64,000 nucleotides of DNA from positions 37,246 through 101,245 of the forward strand of contig JAFSFB010000023.1 in the NCBI GenBank assembly GCA_017435385.1, in the 5' to 3' direction. The translations under genes were made by a program, and so were the position numbers. Of this stretch, positions 1-7,971 are shown one piece after another (positions within the stretch are counted from its first letter, which is position 1; each line of letters begins with the position of its first letter). The stretch comes from Clostridia bacterium. GTDB lineage: Bacteria; Bacillota; Clostridia; Oscillospirales; Acutalibacteraceae. The notes under the pieces are model-generated. The model searched no databases, was not told the DNA's origin, and saw only the letters and a program-made list of their open reading frames with translations.

Positions 1-1148
1 TTTACTATTTCGAACAGGAAATCGCTGACAGAAACGATCCCGTCAAGAAGGGCTGGTCATTTGAAGGCTGGCAGCCCGATATCCCCGCAGTTATGCCTGC
101 TGAGGATGTAACGGTTGTTGCTCAGTTCAAGAAGAATTCCTATACTGCAACATTTGATGCCGGCGAAGGTGCTTACACCGACGGCAGCAAGGTTGTAACA
201 AAGGATGTTCCTTACGGCGAAAGCGTAACGAAGCCCGACACCGATCCCGTCAAGACAGGTTATGAGTTCCTCGGCTGGTCAACAGACGGCGAAACCGTAA
301 TCGAAAACCTTGGCAAGATGGACGATCAGGGTAAGACCTATATTGCAGTCTTTGTTAAATCGGCAGTTATGGTAACATTCTATAACTACCTGCCCTCAGA
401 AAAGGGCCCCGCAGTTCCCGAAGGTCAGCAGACTTATGTTTATGACCAGAAGACAGACTATCTCTTCGGCGAAACGATCGTATTCCCCGCAGATCCCGTA
501 ATTGTTGGTCACGAGGATAACTATGTATTCGTCGGCTGGGTAGATGCAGACGGAAATGCAGTTGAAGAAGGCGCAACAGTTCCTGCAGAGGATTTCGAAA
601 TCTTTGCTAAATATGACAGAGTCAAGGTCATGCTCATTCCCAAGAATGATACATGCACAACCGTAATCGACAGAGCCGGCAAGACAGTTGATGATTACAC
701 AGCTGACAGCACATGGTATGTTTACGGCCTTGACGAAATCCTTCCCAAGCAGTACCTTCTTAACACCTATATCGATGTCCAGGGTGACGGTACTCTCGTA
801 ATCACAAAGATTAACGATAACAGTAACTATTACGGCACAGGTTCAATCATTGATGTTTATGATAACGTAACAGGCGAGCTTGTTGAAAGCTTCAGAATTA
901 TCGTTTTCGGCGATATCAACGGTGACTCCTATGCAAACGGCATCGACCTTTCCATCATGTCCGAAGAAGCTCTCGGCCTCACAGGCTGGTCAATCAAGGG
1001 TATTGATGAATATTGCGCATATAAGGTTAAGGCAGCAGACCTTGCTCCTCTTTACGGTCAGATCGACGGTCAGGATAAGGCTCTCCTCAACCAGCATGTT
1101 CTCAGCCTTGGTGAAATCAACCAGGTAACCGGACGAGTAGATTTCTGA
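1..1148 (+). CDS. Surface/secreted protein with InlB-type B repeats and C-terminal dockerin-like module (5' end outside window)
   Basis: The reading frame is open from base 3, so this is the C-terminal part of a larger gene. The visible 381 residues hold at least three beta-strand repeats of the Listeria-Bacteroides (InlB B-repeat, Flg_new) type, recognisable by the GY-x-F-x-GW signatures (for example GYEFLGWS and GHEDNYVFVGWV). The last ~80 residues look like a type I dockerin: a first Ca-binding loop GDINGDSYANGIDLS and a degenerate second half (KAADLAPLYGQIDGQDKALL). Dockerins bind cohesins, so the protein may attach to a cell-surface scaffold; that role is inferred. The second loop lacks the usual DxNxD acidic residues. 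A strong terminator follows the stop. Confidence is high in the repeats and moderate in the dockerin call. Confidence 0.8.
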   Translation, partial: YYFEQEIADRNDPVKKGWSFEGWQPDIPAVMPAEDVTVVAQFKKNSYTATFDAGEGAYTDGSKVVTKDVPYGESVTKPDTDPVKTGYEFLGWSTDGETVIENLGKMDDQGKTYIAVFVKSAVMVTFYNYLPSEKGPAVPEGQQTYVYDQKTDYLFGETIVFPADPVIVGHEDNYVFVGWVDADGNAVEEGATVPAEDFEIFAKYDRVKVMLIPKNDTCTTVIDRAGKTVDDYTADSTWYVYGLDEILPKQYLLNTYIDVQGDGTLVITKINDNSNYYGTGSIIDVYDNVTGELVESFRIIVFGDINGDSYANGIDLSIMSEEALGLTGWSIKGIDEYCAYKVKAADLAPLYGQIDGQDKALLNQHVLSLGEINQVTGRVDF

Positions 1149-1168
1149 TGACCTAATTTAAAAGGGAA

Positions 1169-1195
1169 GCCCCCGACTTCGGTCGGGGGCTTTTT
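1169..1195 (+). terminator. Intrinsic terminator of the dockerin-like gene
   Basis: A perfect 9-bp stem (GCCCCCGAC / GTCGGGGGC) with a TTCG tetraloop is followed by TTTTT, 20 bases after the stop codon. Confidence 0.95.
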
Positions 1196-1203
1196 GGTTT
1201 AAA

Positions 1204-1435
1204 AAGCGACGGAGGTGTTTTTTCTCGCTCGGCGTGCCTTTGCACGCAGTCGCTCGAAGAAAACGCCCCCGTCATCTTTTTAAACTCAAAAAATGTGATC
1301 AAGAAGCGACGGGAATGTTTTTTCTCGCTCGGCGTGCCTTTGCACGCAGTCACTCGAAGAAAACGCCCCCGTCATCTTTTTAAACTCAAAAACTGAGATC
1401 AAGAAGCGACGGAGTTTTTCTCGCTCGGCGTGCCT
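1204..1435. repeat. Tandem 100-bp hairpin repeat, 2.3 copies
   Basis: Copies start at 1204, 1304 and 1404, exactly 100 bp apart; the third is cut short at about 1435. Each full copy contains an imperfect palindrome: an outer arm GACGG..GTGTTTTTTCTCG pairs with CGAAGAAAACGCCCCCGTC, and an inner GCGTGC/GCACGC stem closes on CTTT. Copies 1 and 2 differ at only a few positions. A related pair with a 104-bp period lies at 38728-38857. No reading frame with a start signal runs through it. The minus-strand ORF that covers it is not credible. Its function is unknown; it could be a REP/MITE-like element. It fills most of the 338-base gap between the flanking genes. Confidence 0.85.
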
Positions 1436-1444
1436 CAAACAAAA

Positions 1445-1482
1445 AAACCGCAGAGGAATCCGATTGGAAATCTCTGCGGTTT
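1445..1482 (-). terminator. Intrinsic terminator of the GH89 gene
   Basis: An 11-bp perfect stem (AAACCGCAGAG / CTCTGCGGTTT) lies 4 bases past the GH89 stop and is followed on the minus strand by a T-run. It abuts the truncated third copy of the 100-bp repeat. Confidence 0.92.
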
Positions 1483-1486
1483 GCTG

Positions 1487-3592
1487 TTATTGTTCGAGCA
1501 TTGCATCTTTGTATCTGTTGAAAAGCTTGCGTGCTTCTTCAACGGTATTTGCCTCAACGGGAGGCTCGGGATTTGCGGTTGAAAGCCATTTTTTCTCAAA
1601 TTCGGCATAACGCTTGTAGAAGTCGCTGCCTCGGTAAAGATTTCTTTCACAATGCTGTTTCTTTGTTGTTGTCGAGAAGAGCCTTCTCTTCGGGAATTCA
1701 TATGCAAGACGCTCGAAAAAGCTCTGCCAGCGCTTGACATAGTATGTGCCGATAAGTCCGCCCCATTCCTTCCATGCGTAATCATAATTGACGCTGTCGG
1801 AGAAAGGACCCCAGACGGTAACCTGAGTGAGGAGATTGAGCTCAAAGTTTTCCTTATCCTTCTCAGTAAAGGCAAGGTCACCCGCTTCCTTTAAATGCTC
1901 GTAAAGAGTCAGCCCGGGTCTTGTCTGAAGCAGAGCATCGAGCTCTTCGCAGATCTTGAGGAAGCTGTTTGAGGATCGCTCAAATATCTTGACATCCTTG
2001 TTTTTATAGCCGAACATCGCTCTGTCATAAAGCGTAGCGGCATGGTTGCTGATAACCTGACGAACAAGGTCACAGGCATCAAATTCATAGCCGTCCTTTG
2101 TTGCATTCTGCGAGCTGAGGAGAAGCTCGACTGCTTTGACGAGAATCTTGTTGTCATAGCGGAGCTCCCTGAAATCGTTGGGAGCGGTGTGACGCAGCTC
2201 GGTTGCAGGTCTTGCGCAGATGACCGAGCCCGTTTCTCTGCCCGTGCAGTTTTCGCTGTAACAGCTTTCGCTCAGGAGGAGCATGGCATCAACAAGGCAT
2301 TTTTCTCTGCTTCCGTAGCGGCGGTAGGCATAGCTTCTCAGCCATTCTTCGAGATCGACCGCCTTGTCCTCGGTAAGCATACGGAAGGCGAGATCAAAAT
2401 AGAGAGGATTCTGGAAAATGCCTTCCATGAAAAGTCCCGTACCGACGCAGTTTTCGCTTCCTTCTGTAAGGTATCTGTTGTCGGCGAGAGCTTTTATGCT
2501 GCCGTGAAGAGTGTTTCTGTCGCCGAAATTCTGAAGAGTTCCGAGAATATAATCGTAGCCCCAGAATTCATCGGTTTCGCTGTGCTTGGTTCCGTCGATA
2601 TCAAGAATGAGGAGTCTGTCCTTCGGAACAGCTCTGACTATCTGCTCACGGATCGACCAGCTTTGCATGACCCAGACAGAATCCTTGTCAAACTCCTTAT
2701 ACATTGAATCGATCGCATAACCGACCTTGAAAAGATAATCCTTTGTTTTGACGGAGGGCTCGTTCTCGTGGAACGGATCGCAGGCGTAATAATGATGTGC
2801 TCCGAAAAGCTGACGCTGTTTTTCAAGAAGCGCCATGCCGAACTTTCTGAAGAGCGGATCGGTCGGATCAAGCTGGTATGTATAGGGGAAATTGCACCAT
2901 GAGGGGATAAGGCGAAGCCTTGTTTTTTTGAAGAGCTTTGTGATTGAGTGAGGAACAGAGCCCGTATAGCCCTGCTGAATGGGTGTCATGCCGAGCTCAA
3001 CCTCACGGTCGATTATCTTTTTGCCGAGCTCAAGACGGCTTTCAATGTATTTGACATCGGTAAGGCTGAAATAGCCCGTAAGGTTCGTCATAAGCTGCCA
3101 CGGCCAGAAGCCGGGACCGGATAAAAACTGCATGGCTCCGGTTTCGCTGTAGGTGAAATCACGCAGGGTATAGTACCAGACTGCTTCGGTGCCGACAACG
3201 GACAGAGGCATGTTGATGCCGTTCATTGCCATGAAGTCGATTTCTTTTTCCCATTTGTCCCATTTCCAGAACGCAAAGGAATAGCCGAATGTGCAATAGT
3301 TGAGATAAGCTCTTCTTTTCTGAGGGATAACCTTCTGAAGCTTTCCTTCAAAAAGGGGAGCTGAGGTGACGTTCATTTCTCTGTTTCCGCAATGAGAAAG
3401 ATTGACGCCGCAATATGTTTTCAGATATTCGTAATAGCCCATCGCCTGACTGATTTTGCAGTCGCCGCAAACAACGATTTTTTCGTTTTCGCAGAAAACC
3501 TCAAAGGTGTTTTTGCCGTCAACGGGCTCGATGGTGCGAAGCTCAAATGAATCTGCAATTTCGGGAGTATTTCTCAGAATAAGATTTTTCAA
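1487..3592 (-). CDS. Alpha-N-acetylglucosaminidase (NAGLU family, GH89)
   Basis: GH89 enzymes remove terminal alpha-linked GlcNAc, for example from gastric mucin or heparan sulfate. The family core is clear: YLNYCTFGYSFAFWKWDKWE at about residues 96-115 and MAMNGINMPL at 121-130. By alignment from memory with human NAGLU, the two catalytic glutamates are E276 (FHENEP) and E390 (GTGLFMEGIFQN). The C-terminal helical NAGLU_C region follows. There is no signal peptide, so the 701-residue enzyme is probably cytoplasmic, unlike the large secreted clostridial members. It begins with TTG at 3592, supported by AGGAG at 3601-3605 with 8-base spacing; there is no suitably spaced ATG. It is monocistronic with its own promoter and terminator. 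The sugar transporter that would feed it is not adjacent. Confidence 0.92.
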   Translation of the reverse strand: MKNLILRNTPEIADSFELRTIEPVDGKNTFEVFCENEKIVVCGDCKISQAMGYYEYLKTYCGVNLSHCGNREMNVTSAPLFEGKLQKVIPQKRRAYLNYCTFGYSFAFWKWDKWEKEIDFMAMNGINMPLSVVGTEAVWYYTLRDFTYSETGAMQFLSGPGFWPWQLMTNLTGYFSLTDVKYIESRLELGKKIIDREVELGMTPIQQGYTGSVPHSITKLFKKTRLRLIPSWCNFPYTYQLDPTDPLFRKFGMALLEKQRQLFGAHHYYACDPFHENEPSVKTKDYLFKVGYAIDSMYKEFDKDSVWVMQSWSIREQIVRAVPKDRLLILDIDGTKHSETDEFWGYDYILGTLQNFGDRNTLHGSIKALADNRYLTEGSENCVGTGLFMEGIFQNPLYFDLAFRMLTEDKAVDLEEWLRSYAYRRYGSREKCLVDAMLLLSESCYSENCTGRETGSVICARPATELRHTAPNDFRELRYDNKILVKAVELLLSSQNATKDGYEFDACDLVRQVISNHAATLYDRAMFGYKNKDVKIFERSSNSFLKICEELDALLQTRPGLTLYEHLKEAGDLAFTEKDKENFELNLLTQVTVWGPFSDSVNYDYAWKEWGGLIGTYYVKRWQSFFERLAYEFPKRRLFSTTTKKQHCERNLYRGSDFYKRYAEFEKKWLSTANPEPPVEANTVEEARKLFNRYKDAMLEQ

Positions 3593-3623
3593 ATCGATCG
3601 CTCCTGTAAATATAAATCATTTA

Positions 3624-3652
3624 ATTATACTATATAATAAGAAAGTTGGCAA
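3624..3652 (-). promoter_or_regulatory. Sigma-A-type promoter of the GH89 gene
   Basis: On the minus strand TTGCCA (3652-3647) and TATAAT (3629-3624) are separated by 17 bp, about 30 bases upstream of the GH89 TTG start. Confidence 0.75.
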
Positions 3653-3751
3653 GGCTTTTGATAAATTAACACTTTGTTGATTAAATAAAATAAAATACAT
3701 GATAGAATAATAATCAAAAAACCGTAAAAATATCAAAATAATGCTTTACAC

Positions 3752-3780
3752 TTGGCATCAAATAAAGTAAAATATACTAT
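3752..3780 (+). promoter_or_regulatory. Candidate promoter of the pyrH-polC operon
   Basis: TTGGCA (3752-3757), a 17-bp spacer and TACTAT (3775-3780) lie about 70 bases before pyrH. A short AGACT..AGTCT inverted repeat lies between promoter and gene. No rpsB-tsf precedes pyrH here, so the operon needs its own promoter. Confidence 0.6.
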
Positions 3781-3848
3781 GTACAATTATAGACTGAGAA
3801 AGTCTGTTTATAATTAGTGACGAATAAATATTTTTAGGCGGTGTTTAT

Positions 3849-4559
3849 ATGAAACCTGTTTATAAACGCATTCTCCTCAAGCTCAGCGGCGAGGTGCTTT
3901 CGGGAAGTCAGGGACACGGTTTTGATTTCGACACGATCAACTCCATCTGCTCTGCTGTCAAGAAGGTTTCCGACCTCGGCGTTGAAATCGGTCTTGTTGT
4001 CGGCGGCGGCAATTTCTGGAGAGGCCGTTCGGGCGGCAAGATGGACAGAACCCGTGCCGACCATATCGGTATGCTTGCAACGGTCATGAATTCTCTCGCT
4101 CTTGCCGATTCTCTTGAACAGCTCGGTGTTCCCGTCAGAGTTCAGAGCGCAATTGAAATGCATCAGATTGCGGAAACCTATATCAGAAACAAGGCTATCC
4201 GTCATATGGAAAAAGGCAGAGTCGTTATCTTCGGCAGCGGAACGGGTAACCCCTTCTTCTCGACCGACACCTGCGCAGCTCTCAGAGCGGCTGAAATCAA
4301 GGCGGATGTTATTCTTAAAGCAACGAATGTTGACGGCGTTTTTGACAAGGATCCCAACAAGTTTGCGGATGCTGTCAAATATGATGTTATCACTCACAGC
4401 GAGGTTCTCGAAAAGAACCTCAAGGTTATGGATTCAACGGCAGCTTCTCTCTGCCGTGACAATAATATACCTATTCTCGTGTTCAACCTTGAAGATCCCG
4501 AAAACATTGTCAGGGCAATTCTCGGCGAAAACATCGGCACAATAGTTAAGGAGGGCTAA
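3849..4559 (+). CDS. pyrH: UMP kinase (uridylate kinase)
   Basis: PyrH phosphorylates UMP to UDP with ATP in pyrimidine nucleotide synthesis and is a cytoplasmic hexamer of the amino-acid-kinase fold. At 236 residues it has normal length. Family motifs run in order: [13 protein letters not shown] at the N-terminus, [13 protein letters not shown] near residue 50, [20 protein letters not shown] near 62-81, and [19 protein letters not shown] near 132-150 followed by [12 protein letters not shown]. Start ATG follows an AGGCGG-like ribosome site. It heads the operon and lies 3 bases ahead of frr. In many Firmicutes rpsB-tsf lie directly upstream, but not here. Confidence 0.97.
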   Translation: MKPVYKRILLKLSGEVLSGSQGHGFDFDTINSICSAVKKVSDLGVEIGLVVGGGNFWRGRSGGKMDRTRADHIGMLATVMNSLALADSLEQLGVPVRVQSAIEMHQIAETYIRNKAIRHMEKGRVVIFGSGTGNPFFSTDTCAALRAAEIKADVILKATNVDGVFDKDPNKFADAVKYDVITHSEVLEKNLKVMDSTAASLCRDNNIPILVFNLEDPENIVRAILGENIGTIVKEG

Positions 4560-4562
4560 ATT

Positions 4563-5117
4563 ATGCAAACCGTATTTAAAACAGCAGAAGAAAAAATGGG
4601 TAAGACCGTCAGCGTTCTCAATGCAGAATATGCTGCAATCAGAGCAGGCAGAGCAAATGCTTCCGTTCTCGATAAAATCAAGGTCGATTATTACGGAACT
4701 CCCACTCCCATCAATCAGATGGCGGCAGTTTCGGTTGCAGAGGCAAGAATTCTCACAATTCAGCCTTGGGACACTTCAACTCTTCACCCCATCGAGAAGG
4801 CTATCATGGCTTCCGATATCGGCATCAATCCTCAGAATGACGGCAGAATCATCCGCCTTGTTTTCCCTCAGCTGACTGAGGAACGCCGCCGTGATCTTTG
4901 CAAGGATGTCAAGAAGATGGCTGAGGATTCGAGAATCGCTATCAGATCTATCAGACGTGACTGCATCGACAAGGTAAAGAAGATGGAAAAGGCTTCGGAA
5001 ATCACAGAGGATGACCTCAAGATTGCCGAAAAGAAGCTTCAGGACTTCACCGATAAGTACATCAAGGAAGTTGACAAGGCTGCAGAAGCAAAAGAAAAGG
5101 ATATCATGGAGATCTGA
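4563..5117 (+). CDS. frr: Ribosome recycling factor
   Basis: RRF splits post-termination ribosomes together with EF-G. The 184-residue length is typical. The N-terminal segment MQTVFKTAEEKMGKTVSVLN, the RAGRANASVLDKIKVDYYGT signature and the C-terminal KKLQDFTDKYIKEVD helix are all present. It follows pyrH by 3 bases, the near-universal arrangement, and is followed by a stable hairpin before uppS. Confidence 0.97.
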   Translation: MQTVFKTAEEKMGKTVSVLNAEYAAIRAGRANASVLDKIKVDYYGTPTPINQMAAVSVAEARILTIQPWDTSTLHPIEKAIMASDIGINPQNDGRIIRLVFPQLTEERRRDLCKDVKKMAEDSRIAIRSIRRDCIDKVKKMEKASEITEDDLKIAEKKLQDFTDKYIKEVDKAAEAKEKDIMEI

Positions 5118-5132
5118 TTGCTTCAGAAACTA

Positions 5133-5161
5133 AACAGCAGGGGCATAATGCCTCTGCTGTT
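5133..5161 (+). other. Intercistronic hairpin between frr and uppS
   Basis: A 13-bp stem with one G-T pair (AACAGCAGGGGCA / TGCCTCTGCTGTT) closes on TAA. A run of seven T begins about 9 bases later, after the uppS ribosome site. That spacing is too long for a standard intrinsic terminator, so RNA processing, mRNA protection or partial termination are alternatives. Confidence 0.6.
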
Positions 5162-5177
5162 CACAAGGTGTTTTTTT

Positions 5178-5906
5178 ATGACGAAGGAAATGTATGAAAA
5201 ACTGACTTTGCCCCGCCATATCGGAATTATCATGGACGGTAACGGCAGATGGGCGAAGCAGAGGGGTCTTGAAAGAAGCGAAGGTCACAAGGCAGGTGCA
5301 AACACCTTCCGCCGTATCTGTGATTACGGTGCAGAGCTCGGAATCGAGTGCATGACCTTTTATGCTTTTTCGACCGAAAACTGGAAAAGACCTGTCAAAG
5401 AGGTCGAAGCGATCATGAATCTGTTCAGGGATTATCTGAACGAGGCTCATGACAGGGAGGACGAAAACGAGTCGAAGGGACTGCGCATCCGTTATGTCGG
5501 AGAGCGTGAAGGTCTTCCCCAGGATATTATCTCGCTGATAAACACTCTTGAAGAGGGTTCGGCGGATAAAAAGACAACTGTTAATATTGCCGTTAATTAC
5601 GGCGGAAGAAACGAAATTCTTCATTCCGTCAGAAAGATCGCCGCTCAGGTTGAGGCAGGCGAGCTGAAGGCGGAAGACATTGAACTGAAAAATATAGAGG
5701 ATAATCTCTTCACGGCGGGGTTGCCCGACCCTGATCTGATAATCAGACCGAGCGGAGAATATCGTCTTTCAAATTTTCTTATATGGCAGGCGGCATATTC
5801 GGAATTCTGGTTTTCCGATATCCTCTGGCCCGACTTTACCGAGGATGACCTCGATAATGCGATTATTGAATACTGCAAAAGAAACAGACGTTTCGGCGGA
5901 GTATAA
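5178..5906 (+). CDS. uppS: Undecaprenyl diphosphate synthase (cis-prenyltransferase)
   Basis: UppS condenses isopentenyl diphosphate onto farnesyl diphosphate to make the C55 carrier lipid for peptidoglycan. Signature segments are HIGIIMDGNGRWAKQRG with the catalytic Asp in MDGN, YAFSTENWKRP, and the C-terminal DLIIRPSGEYRLSNFLIWQ followed by WPDF. The ATG at 5178 is preferred because AAGGTG lies 7 bases upstream and the homologous region begins there, giving 242 residues. An upstream TTG at 5118 would place the frr-uppS hairpin inside the coding sequence. It sits between frr and cdsA, as in most Firmicutes. Confidence 0.96.
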   Translation: MTKEMYEKLTLPRHIGIIMDGNGRWAKQRGLERSEGHKAGANTFRRICDYGAELGIECMTFYAFSTENWKRPVKEVEAIMNLFRDYLNEAHDREDENESKGLRIRYVGEREGLPQDIISLINTLEEGSADKKTTVNIAVNYGGRNEILHSVRKIAAQVEAGELKAEDIELKNIEDNLFTAGLPDPDLIIRPSGEYRLSNFLIWQAAYSEFWFSDILWPDFTEDDLDNAIIEYCKRNRRFGGV

Positions 5907-5947
5907 AATCACAGACCAGAAGGTCTGAGAAATCGAGTGTGAAAATC

Positions 5948-6814
5948 ATGAAACAAAGAATAATAACCGGAGTGCTGGCAGCGCTGTTTGCAATCTCTCT
6001 TCTTGTGGTCATAGGCTTTGGCTTTACGGAATATCTGAGCTTTGTTGCGGCGATATTTTCTTCAATAGCCGCATATGAGGTCATGAGAGTATCAAAGTGC
6101 AAAAACAAGGTTCTGACTGTTGTTTCCTGCATAGCTTCGGCTTTCGTACCGTTTTATATTGCGTTTGACCTTGCGTCGCTGATTCCCGTTTCAACGGGAG
6201 TTATCGTTGCCGTCTATGTTATTGCGATGCTTCTGATAATGCTCAAATGGTATGATCAGACAAGGTTTGAGCATGTTGCACTCGCTCTTTTTGCGTCGCT
6301 TGCAATTCCGTCATCTATCATGACGATTTATAAAGTCGATGAGCTTTGCTCGGCACATCCCGAGCTGTTTCAGCGTTCGCAGATAGTTTTCATGCTGCTT
6401 TGCGCCATGTATGCGGCATGGCTTTGCGACACATTTGCGTACTTTTTCGGAAGCAAGCTCGGCAAGCATAAGCTTTCTCCGAAAATCAGCCCGAAGAAGT
6501 CTGTTGAAGGTGCTGTCGGCGGAGTCGTCGGCACAACGGTGGTTTCTGTTATCACCTATGTAATATGTGAGATATTCTTCTTTGAAAACGGAACGGTCAA
6601 GGTCTGGATGGTTATTCCCGCAGTTGTTTTCCTTTGCGTTATCGGCATGTGCGGCGACCTTTCGGCTTCTGTTATCAAAAGGAATTTCGGCGAAAAGGAT
6701 TTCGGCAACCTCTTCCCCGGTCACGGCGGTGTGCTTGACAGAATCGACAGCTTCCTTTTCACCATGCCTTCTCTCTATGTTTTGCTTTCAATTGCAGTTG
6801 CGATTGTTGCGTAA
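5948..6814 (+). CDS. cdsA: Phosphatidate cytidylyltransferase (CDP-diacylglycerol synthase)
   Basis: CdsA makes CDP-diacylglycerol from phosphatidate and CTP for all phospholipids. It is a polytopic membrane protein with about eight hydrophobic segments. The PROSITE-type signature is complete near the C-terminus: SVIKRNFGEKD, then FPGHGGVLDRIDS, with the metal-binding Asp residues. Start ATG 5948 gives MKQRIITG, the usual beginning of CdsA; GTG at 5939 is possible but lacks a well-spaced ribosome site. A CAGACC-AGAA-GGTCTG hairpin lies between uppS and cdsA (5912-5927). Confidence 0.95.
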   Translation: MKQRIITGVLAALFAISLLVVIGFGFTEYLSFVAAIFSSIAAYEVMRVSKCKNKVLTVVSCIASAFVPFYIAFDLASLIPVSTGVIVAVYVIAMLLIMLKWYDQTRFEHVALALFASLAIPSSIMTIYKVDELCSAHPELFQRSQIVFMLLCAMYAAWLCDTFAYFFGSKLGKHKLSPKISPKKSVEGAVGGVVGTTVVSVITYVICEIFFFENGTVKVWMVIPAVVFLCVIGMCGDLSASVIKRNFGEKDFGNLFPGHGGVLDRIDSFLFTMPSLYVLLSIAVAIVA

Positions 6815-6825
6815 GGAATGATATT

Positions 6826-7971
6826 ATGATAAAATCTCTTGCTGTTTTAGGCTCAACGGGCTCGATCGGCGTTCAGGCTCTGGAGGTTGCGAGGCTTCAC
6901 GGACTTAAAATCGAAGCTCTGACTGCCGGCAGCCGCATTGATATTCTTGAAAATCAGATAAGAGAATTTTTGCCCGCCGTTGCCGCAGTTGCAGATGAAA
7001 AGGCGGCACGGGAGCTGAAGGTCAGAGTTGCGGATACCCCGACGAAGGTTCTCTCGGGCGAAAAGGGTGTATGTGAGTGTGCGGCATGCTCGGCGGAAAG
7101 CGTTCTTAACAGCATTGTCGGCATTGCAGGTCTTGCTCCCACTGTTTCGGCGATAGAAGCCGGCAGCGATATTGCGCTTGCGAACAAGGAAACCCTTGTC
7201 GCAGGCGGTAAATTCGTTATGGCTCTCGCAAAGGAAAAGGGAGTCAGCATCCTTCCCGTTGACAGCGAGCATTCGGCGATTTTTCAGTCGCTTCAGGGCT
7301 GTGCAGATAAAAAGCAGATCAAACGCCTGATTCTGACAGCTTCGGGAGGTCCCTTCTTCGGTAAGAAAAAAGAAGAGCTTGAAAATGTTACAATTGAGCA
7401 GGCACTCAACCATCCGAATTGGAGCATGGGTGCAAAAATAACCATCGATTCTGCTACGATGATGAACAAGGGACTCGAGCTTATCGAAGCTGCATGGCTT
7501 TTCGGTATGCCTGCAAAGGATATCGATATCGTTGTTCACCGTCAGAGCATCGTTCATTCACTCGTTGAATATTCGGATAATTCGGTTATCGCTCAGCTCG
7601 GAGTTCCCGATATGAGGATTCCGATTCAGTATGCGCTGACCTATCCCGACAGATTTGAAAGCCCCGTCAGACAGCTTGATTTAACCGAATTCGGCACTCT
7701 GACTTTTGAAAAACCCGATTACGAAACCTTTTCCTGCATAAACTTATGCAGAAGGGCTTTTGAAAAGGGCGGACTCTATCCTGCGGCGGTCAATGCCGCA
7801 AACGAAAAGGCAAACGAGCTTTTCCGTCAGGGAAAGATCGGTTTCCTTGATATTGCCCGTGCTGTTTCAAATGCACTTGAAACGGCACCGCAGAAGAACG
7901 ATTACAGCCTCGGGGATGTTTTTGAAACCGACAGGCTTATCCGTTCGCAGACAGAAAGGTTGTTCTTATGA
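6826..7971 (+). CDS. dxr: 1-deoxy-D-xylulose 5-phosphate reductoisomerase
   Basis: Dxr carries out the NADPH-dependent second step of the MEP isoprenoid pathway and feeds UppS in the same operon. The NADP-binding LGSTGSIGVQ motif is at residues 8-17. The metal/substrate motifs PVDSEHSAIFQ, ASGGPF and NHPNWSMGAKITIDSATMMN are clear. Its length of 381 residues is normal. The ATG follows cdsA by 11 bases, and its stop overlaps rseP by 4 bases, implying translational coupling. Confidence 0.97.
   Translation: MIKSLAVLGSTGSIGVQALEVARLHGLKIEALTAGSRIDILENQIREFLPAVAAVADEKAARELKVRVADTPTKVLSGEKGVCECAACSAESVLNSIVGIAGLAPTVSAIEAGSDIALANKETLVAGGKFVMALAKEKGVSILPVDSEHSAIFQSLQGCADKKQIKRLILTASGGPFFGKKKEELENVTIEQALNHPNWSMGAKITIDSATMMNKGLELIEAAWLFGMPAKDIDIVVHRQSIVHSLVEYSDNSVIAQLGVPDMRIPIQYALTYPDRFESPVRQLDLTEFGTLTFEKPDYETFSCINLCRRAFEKGGLYPAAVNAANEKANELFRQGKIGFLDIARAVSNALETAPQKNDYSLGDVFETDRLIRSQTERLFL

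Noticed and set aside
1153..1353. Minus-strand ORF of 66 codons across the 100-bp repeats
   Set aside because: It consists of translated repeat and terminator sequence, with no ribosome site.
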